NCBI GenBank assembly: GCA_028751875.1
Contig: CM054135.1
Location: forward strand, 55,230,867-55,294,866
DNA from: Rapana venosa
Lineage: Eukaryota > Mollusca > Gastropoda > Neogastropoda > Muricidae
DNA: 64,000 bases
Direction of reading: 5' to 3'
Shown here in pieces: positions 50,078-60,149 of the stretch; position 1 is the first letter of the stretch; every line of letters begins with the position of its first letter. Both the position numbers and the translations under genes were made by a program. The notes beneath the pieces were generated by a model. It saw nothing but the letters and a program-made list of their open reading frames with translations. It had not been told where the DNA came from and searched no databases.

Positions 50078-51380
50078 AAACCTCTGTAAACTTGCATACA
50101 CACAACCATCTCTGGAGCTGCATGATTATGCAAACCTCTGTAAACTTGCATACACACAACCATCTCTGGAGCTGCATGATTATGCAAACATTTGTAAACT
50201 CGCTCGCTCAAGCGTATGTAAACTTGCACACATACACACATATGGAAACTTGCACACATACAGAAATATCTGTAAACTTGCGCTCATACAAACATATGGA
50301 AACTTGCATATACAGAAATATCTGTAAACTTGCGCACATACAAACATATGGAAACTTGCACACATACAGAAATATCTGTAAACTTGCGCACATACAAACA
50401 TATGGAAACTTGCATATACAGAAATATCTGTAAACTTGCACACATACACACATATGGAAACTTGCACACATACAGAAATATCTGTAAACTTGCGCACATA
50501 CAAACATATGGAAACTTGCACATACAGAAATATCTGTAAACTTGCGCACATACAAACATATGGAAACTTGCACATACAGAAATATCTGTAAACTTGCGCA
50601 CTTGCACAAACATATGTATACTTGCACGCATACAAACATAATTATGTAAACTTGCGCACATACAGAAACATCTGTAAACTTGCACGTATACACACATCTG
50701 TCAACTTAAACATACAGAAATATCTGTCAACTTGCACTTAACAGAAACATCTGTATACTTGCACACATACAAGCATAATTATGTGAGCTTGCACATACAG
50801 AAATGTCTGTAAACTTGTGCACATACAGAAACATCTGTAAACTTGCATGCATACACACATCTGTCAACTTACACATACAGAAACATCTGTAAACTTGCAT
50901 GCATACACACATCTGTCAACTTACACATACAGAAATATCTGTAAACTTGCACAATCAGAAATATCTGTAAACTTGCACGCATACAAACATCCGTCAACTT
51001 GCACTTACAGAAACATCTGCAAACTTGCACGCATACAAACACCTGTCAACTTGCACTTACAGAAACATCTGCAAACTTGCACATCACATACAGAAACATC
51101 TGTAATCTTGCACACACAAAAATAGAAACCTTGCACATAATAATTATAATGCAAAGTTATCTGCAAGCTTGCAGACACAAACATCTGTAAACTTGCGCAC
51201 ATTAAAATATGGTGACTTGCACATGAGGCATCTGTTAACATATATAAAATAATATCATACATGTGTAATGTAGTATATTTAGAGATCATACACTAAATGT
51301 TGACTTGTGTACATAAGAGTACATACAAACATGCAAATACAAACATCTGTAAGCTTTCATTAATACAAGAATACAAAGTA
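50078..51380. repeat. 27/54-bp minisatellite (CTGTAAACTTGCACACATACAGAAATAT)
   Basis: Half units ATATCTGTAAACTTGCGCAC + ATACAAAC (28) and ATATGGAAACTTGCACACAT + ACAGAA (26) alternate to give a 54-base higher-order unit in 50200-50600. Outside that core the half unit varies freely. A ~52-base AACCTCTGTAAACTTGCATA...GCATGATTATG unit repeats at 50090-50190. Because 54 is divisible by three, the array is open for over 130 codons in several phases on both strands (CKFPYVCMCASLQIFLY-like on minus). Period and not selection explains this. Confidence 0.96.
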
Positions 51381-51381
51381 T

Positions 51382-51462
51382 GCTTAAATGCTTTGATTTG
51401 TTTACTTTGCAAGATTCAGCGCTATGCAAATTCCCTATGATGATAATAATAATAATAATATG
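51382..51462 (+). mobile_element. AGCGCTATATAAATT tail module inside the minisatellite
   Basis: TTAAATGCTTTGATTTGTTT, ACTTTGCAAGATTCAGCGCT and ATGCAAATTCCCTATGATGA with (AAT)n. It interrupts the 27-bp minisatellite, whose degenerate units resume after 51475, so it inserted after the array formed. Confidence 0.8.
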
Positions 51463-51474
51463 ATTATTATCAAA

Positions 51475-51865
51475 CTCACATAAACACAAAACAAATATGT
51501 TAACTTGGATAAATACAAATTTAAAAAACAACAACACTTGCATAGATACAAACACAATTTTGCATAATTACAAACACATGAAAACTTGCATAACACAAAC
51601 AGCGGAAAACTTTTATCACTACAAACATCTGAATTTGTCAAAACAAGCATCTGTACACTTGTATAAGTACAAACATCTGTAAGCGGGCATAGATACAAGC
51701 ATTTTTAAACTTGCATAACACCACAACTGTAAACTTGCACAGATACAAACATCTGTAAAATTTGCCAAAATGCAAATTCTGTAAACTGAAATAAATACAA
51801 ACATGTCAACTTGCATAAATATAAACATATGTAAACTTGCATCAATATAATCACCTGTAAACTAG
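51475..51865. repeat. Degenerate continuation of the 27-bp minisatellite
   Basis: AACTTGCATAAATACAAACA and ATCTGTAAACTTGCA motifs persist at irregular spacing. More diverged than the left part, as expected for the edge of an array. Confidence 0.88.
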
Positions 51866-51915
51866 CGTTTATCATAAAGGGCGTGCACCCGTGCTCATGC
51901 AGTGCTTTAAAAAAA

Positions 51916-52105
51916 AAATTCTTTTATTTCCAGGATAATGGAATAAACCCTCAAGTGCTTTTTTTAACAACCAGTCCCCGTGTGCATGCAGTTTTCTAAT
52001 TTTGTCATCCGTTCCCACCGGCACACAATGGCCTACTGCGGAACGGGTTTTAACGTGGGCCCAAGATGTTCTGTGTGTCTCGTATGTACAAGACGTTCGC
52101 ACACA
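51916..52105 (-). mobile_element. Family A SINE, body and tail
   Basis: Plus-strand text TTCTTTTATTTCCAGGATAA, TGGAATAAACCCTCAAGTGC, CCAGTCCCCGTGTGCATGCA, TTTTGTCATCCGTTCCCACC, GGCACACAATGGCCTAC, GGAACGGGTTTTAACGTG and AAGATGTTCTGTGTG. Head missing. Confidence 0.93.
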
Positions 52106-52225
52106 TAATTATGTAGGCAGGCATGTGCGTGCAAACATTTTATTTGGTTTATTTATCTATGATTATCTATATTACGCGCCCTGATATATAATTACACTCG
52201 TAAACACTACACTATACACTACTCT

Positions 52226-52236
52226 ACAACACTCAC

Positions 52237-52310
<74 letters not shown>

Positions 52311-52345
52311 GCGCGCGCGCGCCACACACATGCACACACGCACAC
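52226..52345. repeat. (CA)n with AAAC units and (GC)n
   Basis: ACACACACACACAAACAC unit repeated three times, then CGCGCGCGCGCC. Confidence 0.96.
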
Positions 52346-52489
52346 ACACACCCACTATCGAAACAACATCCACAACAACAACAATAACAAGCAACCCCCA
52401 CGCAACCCCCCAAAGGAACAACTGTCCCCACAAGCGAACACTAGGCCTACCACCAAAATGATTAGGCTTGTAGACTGGCGTCTCTACCT

Positions 52490-52560
52490 CAAACACACAC
52501 ACACACACACACACAACACAGACACACACACACACCACACACACACGCACACAGATAGGA
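52490..52560. repeat. (CA)n array
   Basis: CA with ACACCACA and CAGACAC variants. Confidence 0.95.
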
Positions 52561-52599
52561 CACACACAGGACAATACAAGTATGCCAACAGTGATTTTT

Positions 52600-53040
52600 A
52601 GACACCAAAAACCATTGTAATCTGTCATAGACCAAATAGATCAGACAATCTCTCAAAATGGCAATCTTTGTACTAGCCTACGGCCGACGAAACCATTACG
52701 TTAGCCTACAGCCTTTACTTCTATGCGACAAAGCGTCCTTGCAGCCGAAACAACTGTCCCTTGTGTGATGGTTTTGTGGTGGTGGTGGTAGTAGTAGTAG
52801 GCCTTCAACTTGAATGGGTGTCTTTGTTGTGGTAAAGATCCACTCCAGTCCATTCACAAAGTCTAGGCTGTGTTTTTGTCGCTGGCTTGCTTAGCCTAGT
52901 GCAACACTGGAAGGTTTAGACCAGTTGGTAGCCCTACTACTAGGCTAGGACTATAGGCCTAGGCCTAGGGCCTACCGTGTAGAGAAGTATAGTAAGAGAG
53001 AGAGGCTGCTTTCCACCATGATTTGGGACGATTCCATGTT
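52600..53040. other. Unique DNA with TAGGCCTA-rich segment
   Basis: Contains AGGCTAGGACTATAGGCCTA followed by GGCCTAGGGCCTAC near 52935-52972, a palindromic AGGCCT/TAGGCCTA repeat, plus (GTA)n near 52783-52800. No gene supported. Confidence 0.4.
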
Positions 53041-53044
53041 GGCA

Positions 53045-53225
53045 AGGTTTGTTGTTACTTATGTTGTTGTTGCTAGTGGTGATGTTGTTGGTGATGGTGG
53101 TGGTGGTGGTTGTGGTGAGGATGATTGTGGTGGTGGTGGTGTGGTTGTTTAGACTGGTTGTTTTTGTCGTTGTTGTTTGTGGCTGTGGTTCGATGTCGAT
53201 GTTGGTGGTTGTTGAAAATAATCAT
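53045..53225. repeat. GTT/GGT triplet-rich DNA
   Basis: TTGTTGTTG, GGTGGTGGTGG segments, stop-free in one phase. Confidence 0.9.
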
Positions 53226-53261
53226 GGTGTGGATGTGTGTGAACAGCTGTGGTTTTGCTCG

Positions 53262-53263
<2 letters not shown>

Positions 53264-53308
<45 letters not shown>
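53264..53308. repeat. (CT)n microsatellite
   Basis: About 20 CT units; a (GT)n array follows at 53438-53468. Confidence 0.97.
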
Positions 53309-53309
<1 letters not shown>

Positions 53310-53437
53310 CTCTGTGCGCGCGCAGATGTGTGTGTGTGTCCGCTCATGTGCGTGCGTATAATTATGTGCACATGCCCAAGAGCATAATAATGGTGCATAT
53401 GCGTTTGTGTGAACGTGTGCATGCTTTAAGCACACAT

Positions 53438-53469
<32 letters not shown>

Positions 53470-53499
53470 ACGCACACACTTGCATAAGCTATATTGAGA

Positions 53500-54110
53500 T
53501 AGACTAATCTGATTTGAAATGGTTCGTAAGATTTTTGTGTGTGTACTTTGTTTGGAGGAGATGACAATGAATTAGATTTTATAATTTTTTGTGTGGTCCT
53601 TTAAAAAAAAGAAATCCCTTTTTTTTCTCCTAGAATTTAGTGGGTCACTAGGTTGTGTGGTGACAGAGAGATATAAAATACATTGATTTTTTTTACAACC
53701 ATTTAAAAAGTATATTTGTCTCAATAGTGCTACATATAGAAGTCTAAGTGAATGATCAAAAGATCAAGTGTGTGTGTGTGTGTGTGTAATTCAGTTTTTT
53801 CTGATGAAAATCTGATCTCAGTTATATATAATTTTATAGATAGTTTTTTTATTGTCTAGGTTTTTTGTTTTTTTTATTGTCCATCTTATCTTTCTATATA
53901 TCTTTCCTTTTGTTGTTGTTGTTGTTTTTTTCTGTTAATATTTTCTTCCTTTCTTCACAAAGTTTATAGAATGATTTATTAATCTTGCCTTGTTTATAGA
54001 ATGATTTAATACAACATTGTTATGGTATATTTATAGAGAAAATACTTTGTCCCTCTTCTCATTTAAAAAATTTTTGTATTTAAGAATAAATGAGTATTCA
54101 TCCTTCAAAC
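53500..54110. other. AT/T-rich DNA, no gene
   Basis: T-rich sequence with short GT (53768-53787) and a duplicated TTTATAGAATGATTTA-type segment at 53965-54010. No supported gene. Confidence 0.45.
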
Positions 54111-54387
54111 CGAGGCCCCGTGTGCGAACGCATGCAGAACATCTTGCCCACACGTTAAATCCTGTTCCTTTTCGAAAGAGCAGGCCATTGTGTGCCGTGG
54201 GAACAGCTGACAAAATTTACAAAACCGCATACACACGGGGACTAGATGTAAAAAAACCCACCTGAGTGCTTATTCCATTATCCTCGATATAAAATAATAA
54301 ATAAATAAATAAAATTTAAAAAATATCATGTCATCTGAGCACTTTGATTTGTTGCTTTACAAGATTCAGCGCTATATAAATTCCATA

Positions 54388-54420
<33 letters not shown>
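54110..54420 (+). mobile_element. Family A SINE body/tail joined to AGCGCTATATAAATT module
   Basis: ACCGAGGCCCCGTGTGCGAA, CGCATGCAGAACATCTTGCC, GCAGGCCATTGTGTGCCGTG, ACACACGGGGACTAGATGT, TGAGTGCTTATTCCATTATC and CTCGATATAAAATAATAAAT, then after ~35 bases TCATCTGAGCACTTTGATTT, GTTGCTTTACAAGATTCAGC and GCTATATAAATTCC with (ATT)n. Same two-module order as at 7308-7470. Confidence 0.9.
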
Positions 54421-54589
54421 ATATAGCGAAGAGATGGGGAGTCAGCATCTTAGGAAGATGTTGGCAGTGGCACTGGGGCCATGGATGTTGTGATTGAAAT
54501 CTTTGTTTAAAATCGATACTGCCGGTACGAAATTTTGACAGTTTATCTATTTCACAATGCTTTCATGCATTCTATTCAACTTGTCCTCT

Positions 54590-54597
54590 CTCTCTCT

Positions 54598-54668
<71 letters not shown>
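54590..54668. repeat. (CT)n microsatellite
   Basis: About 75 bases of CT with two short breaks. Confidence 0.98.
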
Positions 54669-54670
<2 letters not shown>

Positions 54671-54689
54671 AGTGTACGAGTATTGGGTT

Positions 54690-54790
54690 TATTATTAAGA
54701 TGTATCCCTACGGGCGAGGACTGGATGTAAAAATTTTTTAAAAAGCACACGAGTGCTTTTTCATTATCCTCGAAATAAAAGAATCTGTCA
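54690..54790 (+). mobile_element. Family A SINE 3' fragment (CGCCC subfamily)
   Basis: TTATTAAGATGTATCCCTAC, GGGCGAGGACTGGATGTAAA, AAAAGCACACGAGTGCTTTT and TCATTATCCTCGAAATAAAA with tail (TGTCAT)n. Inserted at the end of a CT array, like the copy at 48646. Confidence 0.92.
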
Positions 54791-54799
54791 TTGTCATTG

Positions 54800-55360
54800 T
54801 CATTGTCTCTCCTTTCCGTTTGTTTTGCTTTCTTTCTGCCTTTTCTTCCCTCTCCCTGTTCTTTCTTTGTTCTTTTTTTAGGTTTTTGTTTCTTTGTTAT
54901 TGTTTTTTTTTGTTTCTCTATTTCCTTTTCTGAGTCTGTGTTTTCTTCCTTTGTTTCGCGTTGGTTACTTTGTTCTTTCTTATTTTTTATGGTGTCCTTT
55001 TTAATCAATATATATATATATATATATATCAATATATCCTTTAATTTTGGGGGTCCTCTGTCCTTATTTTCTCTGCTTTCTTGTTTCTATCTTTCTGGTT
55101 TTCTTGTCCTCTATTGTCTTGATTTTTTTTCTTTTTGGGGTTTGCAATTTCCCCCCTTTATTTGATCAATTTTGCTTTTTTGATTAACATTCTTTCCCCC
55201 CTGCTTGTTTTTCATTCATCTTTGTGTGAATGCTTATTTTATTTATTTTGAATACCCCCCTTCCCGCTTTTCTTCTTCTTTTAAATTAAAAAAAAAAATC
55301 TATTCCTCTTTCTTGTCTTTTCTGTCTTTGTAGGTGTGTGGTTTTTTAATAAAAAAAATC
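54800..55360. other. T-rich DNA with short AT array
   Basis: T/C-rich sequence with (TA)n at 55010-55030; hydrophobic frames reflect composition. No gene. Confidence 0.5.
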
Positions 55361-55672
55361 TTATTCTTTTATTTCGAGGATAATGCGATAAGCATTCATC
55401 TGGGTTTTTTCATTCAGTCCCCGTGTGTATGCAGTTTTGTAAATGTTGTCAGCCATTACCACCGGCACACAATGGCCTACTCTTCCGAAAAGCGAAACGG
55501 GTTTTAACGTGTGCTGAAGATGTTCTGCGTGCGTTCGCACACAGGACCTCAGTTTGTAGTCTCATTCGAAGGACACTGATGTTAACTCCAGAGGAAAATT
55601 CCTCTTGAACGAGAATCGAACCCGGGTGAGCAGATCACGAATACATCACTCTAACCACCAGGCTATTCTCCC
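55361..55672 (-). mobile_element. Family A SINE, near full length
   Basis: Plus-strand text runs TTCTTTTATTTCGAGGATAA through CAGTCCCCGTGTGTATGCAG, CACCGGCACACAATGGCCTA, CGAAACGGGTTTTAACGTGT, TTCGCACACAGGACCTCAGT, TTCGAAGGACACTGATGTTA, CGAGAATCGAACCCGGGTGA (B box complement) and ACTCTAACCACCAGGCTATT (A box complement) to a poly-C. Both polymerase III boxes are recognisable. Confidence 0.95.
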
Positions 55673-55734
55673 CCCCCCCCCCCCTGTATGTGTGTGTTTT
55701 AGTGTGGTATGTTGTTGCTTTGTGTGTGTGTGTG

Positions 55735-55930
55735 TGTGTTAGTTTATTTGTTTTTTTCGTCCTGTCTTCAATTATTTTATCTGTATTTTTGCTTTTTTTG
55801 TTTGGCTTGTTAATTTATTTGTTGGGTTTGTTTTCCCCGGTGGTGCTGGTGAATTTGTTTATTTCATTTATTTATATTATGCTATTTATTTATTTATTCG
55901 TTATTAAAATTTTTTTTATATAATGGCTTT
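55735..55930. other. T-rich DNA
   Basis: TTTATTTATT-rich sequence without features beyond a short GT array at 55716-55739. Confidence 0.5.
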
Positions 55931-56009
55931 ATCAAGGATAAGTCTCTATTCTGTTTCTTTTCTAATCATTGCAGAATGTATTACTACTATTAGATTTAAA
56001 TGAGCTCTT

Positions 56010-56155
56010 TTTTTAGATGAGTCGATTTGCATGTCTGGATTGAGGTGAGTCGATTTAAGTGAATAACTGGAATAAGATGACTGCATTGAGATGAGATGAC
56101 TTGATTGAGGTGACTGGGTTAAATTAAGTGACTCCATGTGGGTGACTCGCGATAT
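56010..56155. repeat. Degenerate TGAGGTGACTCGATT repeat
   Basis: GATGAGTCGATTTGCAT, GAGGTGAGTCGATTTAAGTG, GATGAGATGACTTGATTGAG and GTGACTGGGTTAAATTAAGT form about eight loose ~18-base units. Confidence 0.75.
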
Positions 56156-56639
56156 AAACATGAAGGCATGTATTATGTACATAGCTTTTGAGGTTTTGTT
56201 TTGTTTTGTGTTTATACAATGTTTTGAATGACAATTATCATCATGAGACAACTCTTTGTTGGGTTGTTTGGTTGGGTTTTTTTTTTAGGGAATACATTCT
56301 TTGTCAGTTTGTTAGAGGTTTATTTCTTTGTTTCTTCTGTTGAAAATAAGTCTTCATGTAGAAAGCATCATAAATCGCGCATGTGCGTAATTATGTCAGA
56401 GTATCAAGCTAATCATTTATATGACTAGTCGACTGATTTTTTTGTGTTTGTGTTGTATTTTCAGCTGCAAGCAGTTAGTTTTGGTGCCTTTGTGTTCCTC
56501 TGTTGTTGGTTTTTGGTGTGGGTTTTTAAAATTTTTATATTTTTTATTTAAGTCGTTTCATTCAGAAGGATGTTCGTAAGAACAACATATGCAATATGAG
56601 TATAACAAAAATACATTTTTTTGTTGCGCGTTCCCCAGC
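56156..56639. other. AT-rich unique DNA
   Basis: No family or gene recognised; a 66-codon plus frame at 56228-56428 is T-rich and unconvincing. Confidence 0.45.
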
Positions 56640-56689
56640 TTAACATCCTGGTGGGAAAGGGGGGGCGTGAGATTGTAAAATATATGTAA

Positions 56690-56845
56690 ACATACACCCT
56701 GGATTAGAATAGAAGTTGCCTGTATCACTCTTTTGAAGCACTGGCAATGCGGCCTGTCTCACTCCTCCCACCTGGGAATCACCGTGACACTGTGTTGATA
56801 CACTCTGGATCAGAAGTTCGCCTGTATCACTCTTTTCAAGCACTT
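56690..56845 (+). repeat. ~105-bp tandem duplication containing family G
   Basis: GGATTAGAATAGAAGTTGCC and TGTATCACTCTTTTGAAGCA at about 56701 recur as GGATCAGAAGTTCGCC and TGTATCACTCTTTTCAAGCA at about 56808. Between them is the family G string CTCCCACCTGGGAATCACCG at about 56764. Confidence 0.85.
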
Positions 56846-56853
56846 ACCATCTA

Positions 56854-56856
<3 letters not shown>

Positions 56857-56938
<82 letters not shown>
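56857..56938. repeat. (AT)n microsatellite, left of LINE fragment
   Basis: About 40 AT units; on the minus strand it directly follows the LINE stop codon. Confidence 0.97.
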
Positions 56939-56939
<1 letters not shown>

Positions 56940-56941
56940 CA

Positions 56942-57100
56942 TTAACCATTACACCCAGTGGTGTGTAGGGCAGCAACAAAGCGCTTCCACTCTTGTCTAT
57001 CCTGGGCCATCCTAGTCACTGATCCCCAAGAGTGCTGCATGGCCTTCATCTCACTTTCTACAGTCCTCCTCCACGTTGCTTTTGGTCTTCCTTTCTTTCT

Positions 57101-57102
<2 letters not shown>
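56942..57102 (-). pseudogene. C-terminal fragment of a non-LTR retrotransposon
   Basis: Minus strand from [18 protein letters not shown] through KAMQHSWGSVTRMAQDRQEW and KRFVAALHTTGCNG to TAA at 56944-56942. GRP..TWRRTVE and AQDR..W...V.AL are typical of the extreme C-terminus of LINE reverse transcriptase proteins in animals. It is a different family from the 36.7-kb element (that one ends REEWRAMIVDVC). The fragment is intact in frame for about 52 codons, truncated 5' at an AT array, and has almost no 3' UTR before another AT array. Confidence 0.85.

Positions 57103-57180
<78 letters not shown>
57103..57180. repeat. (AT)n microsatellite, right of LINE fragment
   Basis: About 38 AT units. 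Together with the left array it brackets the LINE fragment. Confidence 0.97.
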
Positions 57181-57183
<3 letters not shown>

Positions 57184-57386
57184 CGTACTCCAACTTCAGA
57201 GGATTTTTGTTCTCCTTTAATGGAGAGTGTAGGTTGTTGTGCCGAGAGTTTGATATGGCTGGGGATAATCTGAGCACGATATTGAAAAATGTTAATTGGT
57301 TGTAGGCTTTGGCACTGAGCTTACATCAGAAACTGACGGAGGTTTAGGCCTGGGCCATGCATCAGCTCATTCTCCTGGTGCCTTTT

Positions 57387-57562
57387 TCCCCCAGAAAGTC
57401 TTAAAAGATACCCATTCTCACCCACGCCGAAGACGGATGCGCTGGGCCTGACTTGTCAGGCGCTTAACGGCAGCGCAACGCATGAATTGCTCGTACGACG
57501 GACAATAGTTGCTGTCTGAGCTTTTGACGATGACGACGAAGAAGAAGAAGCTGATAAAAAGT
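57387..57562 (+). mobile_element. Structured GAA-tailed repeat (family E), copy 4
   Basis: CCCAGAAAGTCTTAAAAGAT, ACCCATTCTCACCCACGCCG, AAGACGGATGCGCTGGGCCT, GACTTGTCAGGCGCTTAACG, GCAGCGCAACGCATGAATTG, CGACGGACAATAGTTGCTGT, CTGAGCTTTTGACGATGACG and a GAAGAAGAAGAAG tail. Hairpins CCTGAC-TT-GTCAGG and GCGCT...AGCGC are intact. Confidence 0.9.
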
Positions 57563-57732
57563 ACTGTAAAATATTTCTGAAAAGAAAGCTGTAGCTAAAC
57601 AGCAGCACAGCAAGTAGATGGAAAAATTAATAAGGTACCTCCAAAGTGCATCAAAGTTGTGACCATTTTCTGGAAAAATGAAACAGTTAACAAACGACAA
57701 GAAAGAAAGGGGATGATGTATTTGTTTTTATT

Positions 57733-57872
57733 CTTCTTTTATATTTCGAGGATAATGGAATAAGCACTCGTGTGCTTTTTTACACTCAGTCCCCGTGTGT
57801 ATGCAGTTATCTAAATTTTGTCATCAGTCCCCACCGGCACACAATGGCCTACTCTTCCGAAAAGCAAGATCA
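57733..57872 (-). mobile_element. Family A SINE, tail and part of body
   Basis: Plus-strand text TTTTATATTTCGAGGATAAT, GGAATAAGCACTCGTGTGCT, CAGTCCCCGTGTGTATGCAG, CACCGGCACACAATGGCCTA and CTCTTCCGAAAAGCAAGA. Confidence 0.93.
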
Positions 57873-57929
57873 AGGAATGTACATAAATTATGTTCACGGA
57901 CAAATGATTGAAATAAGTAAAATAAATAA

Positions 57930-58260
57930 CAACAACAAAAAACCCTTAGAATTAAAACCCAACCAACAAAAAAGCAAGAAAATAAACGAACATTCTAAAG
58001 AGACTTTCCCCCCAACAGCAACAGCAAAACATCCCCCCCCCCCCCCCCCCATACACACACACACACGCACACCTCCATCAGCAATAAAAACAAAACAAAA
58101 CAAAAACAAAAAAGCAAATAAAACAAGAAACCAACAAAAGATATAAAAATAAAATCAACAACAAAAAATCCTTAACCTCACAAAAAAAAAACAGAAAAAA
58201 AACCCCTCCCCCCCAACAAACCCCCCCCCCCCCCCCTCCCACGCCTATCTTCCCTATCTT
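57930..58260. repeat. A/C-rich (CAA)n, poly-C field
   Basis: AACAACAAC, C-runs at 58032-58050 and 58223-58236, CA array near 58052-58066. Confidence 0.92.
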
Positions 58261-58607
58261 CCCCCAAATAGCTGATTTGTCTCATTCTTTCTTTCCTTCC
58301 TTCCTTTCTTTCCATCATTTCTTTAATGCAAATCTTCTACTATTTTGTCCCCCCACCTCCCCTCCCCTCTATTGTTGTAGTTATAGCATCGGTTTATTTC
58401 ATTTTTTACAAATTTTATGTTGTGGTTGTGGTTGTAGCCTTGTGCTTTACACGTTGTTGCGGGAAGAGGGTAAGGGGGACAGCCGATCCTGTCCACCTGA
58501 AATGGCGTGGAAAAAGCTATGGCAAAAATGTACAGCGGCAGGTGTTTGGTGTGGTTGTGTTACGAGACCCAACAACCACTTCAACAATAATAAAAGTGTC
58601 AAACAAG

Positions 58608-58633
58608 ATCACACACACACGCACGCACACACA

Positions 58634-58664
<31 letters not shown>

Positions 58665-58712
58665 GCGCGCGCATGCACGCATGCCCGCACGCACGCAAGC
58701 AAGCACACACAC
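58608..58712. repeat. (CA)n(CG)n(GCAC)n array
   Basis: CA 58611-58649, CG 58650-58671, then GCACGCATGC-type units. Strong Z-DNA pattern. Confidence 0.97.
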
Positions 58713-58959
58713 ATTATGACACGGTGTTTTTTTTTCTGATGTGAAATTCAGTAACTGAAGTTTATTTGCATTTTTCATTGGAATTACTGATTTTGTTAGG
58801 AATTGTTAGAACCGTATTTTCCTTTTTTGTTTATTGTAGTTCAGTAGGCTAGTAACGTAAAGGTTGTTTTTTGTTTTATCATTTCACATGCATTGATCCC
58901 CGGAAAACAGTGAAATTCCTTCTCCTATACATTACCAACTACACCCTCCTCCCCCTGGC

Positions 58960-59015
58960 ACTTACCCCCCCCCCCTCTCTCCCCCCCTCTCTCACCCCCC
59001 TCCACCCCCCACCCC
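58960..59015. repeat. C-rich tract
   Basis: CCCCCCTCTC and CCACCCC sequence. Confidence 0.9.
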
Positions 59016-59061
59016 CTTCTAATATCACAACCTGTGAAAAGACGTTAAATGAATTTGAAAA

Positions 59062-59063
59062 CA

Positions 59064-59134
<71 letters not shown>

Positions 59135-59139
59135 CACAT
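59062..59139. repeat. (CA)n microsatellite
   Basis: About 38 CA units with one ACCACA; an alternating GTGCGCGCGC segment follows at 59168-59200. Confidence 0.97.
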
Positions 59140-59294
59140 TTGGTAACAAACAAGCGTAGCGGTGTATGTGTGTGTGTGTGCGCGCGCGCGTGCGCGCACG
59201 TGATTGTTTCGATAACAGAATAATCGTAGGGTTGCTTTTTCTGTTGCTCGTTGCAAAGGCCCAAGTCTGATTTTGTTTGATTTTATATGTACAG

Positions 59295-59580
59295 AATGAT
59301 GATGATAATAAAGATGATAATGATAATAATGATATGAATATTCATCATCATCATCATCATCATCGTCATCATCTCATCACTATTGCTGCTACTTTAAGTT
59401 TAACTACTTCTACTATTGCTATTGCTTCTGCCACCACCACCACCACCACCACCATCATCTCCTCCTCCTCCTCCTCCTTTCATCCTCCTCCTCCTCACCA
59501 TCATCATCACCACCACAATCATCATCCCTCTTGATAATTATTATTATTATATTATTATTATTATGTTGTTGTTGTTGTTG
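59295..59580. repeat. Succession of triplet arrays (GAT, CAT, CAC, CTC, ATT, GTT)
   Basis: Six different triplet arrays follow each other over 280 bases, each five to nine units. Confidence 0.96.
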
Positions 59581-59593
59581 TGTGTGTTTTCAG

Positions 59594-59635
59594 GAGCCCT
59601 GGTTAACTAACAACAGTATGGAGCAGTAGAAGCAG
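59594..59635 (+). other. Possible 42-nt mini-exon
   Basis: Flanked by TTGTGTGTGTTTTCAG (acceptor, to 59593) and AGCAG|GTAAGA (perfect donor, GT at 59636-59637). Sequence GAGCCCTGGTTAACTAACAA, CAGTATGGAGCAGTAGAAGC, AG has stops in all three phases (TAG in phase 0), so it is not an internal coding exon. It could be an untranslated exon, a poison exon or coincidence. Confidence 0.25.
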
Positions 59636-59691
59636 GTAAGACACATGACTTACCGTGTTCGATTTTCTGCTTCTGTCCGTCTTTGTGTCCG

Positions 59692-59985
59692 TCTTTTGTC
59701 TTGTATTGTCTTGTCTTGTCTTGTCTTGTCTTGTCCTGTTCTGTCTTGTCTTGTCCTATTCTGCTCTGTCCTGTTATGTTGTGTTCTGTTCTGTCCTGTT
59801 ATGTTGTGTTCTGTTCTGTTCTGTCCTGTCCTGTTCTATCTTGTCCTGTCCTGTCCTGTTCTGTCCTGTCCTGTTCTATCTCGTCCTGTCCTGTCCTGTT
59901 CTGTTATGTTCTGTTGTGTCCTGTCCTGTTCTATCTTGTCCTGTTCTGTCCTGTCCTGTTCTGTCCTGTTCTATCTTGTCTTTTT
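59692..59985. repeat. (TGTCC/TGTTC/TGTCT)n pentanucleotide array
   Basis: TTGTCTTGTC changing to CTGTCCTGTTCTGTCC with TTATGTTGTG blocks. A 43-45-base higher-order unit (CTGTTCTATCTNGTCCTGTC) is visible at 59831-59945. Confidence 0.96.
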
Positions 59986-60079
59986 GTCTGTCTACGTTGT
60001 CTGTATCCGTTTGCCTGTGTAGTCCGTCTGTGAATATATCGTTGTCTTTTCGTCTGTCTGACATGTTTTCTTCTTTACC

Positions 60080-60088
60080 ACGCGCGCG

Positions 60089-60149
<61 letters not shown>

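Noticed and set aside
50180..50697. Several 130-160 codon frames on the minus strand
   Set aside because: The 54-base repeat period is a multiple of three, so frames stay open automatically in three phases.
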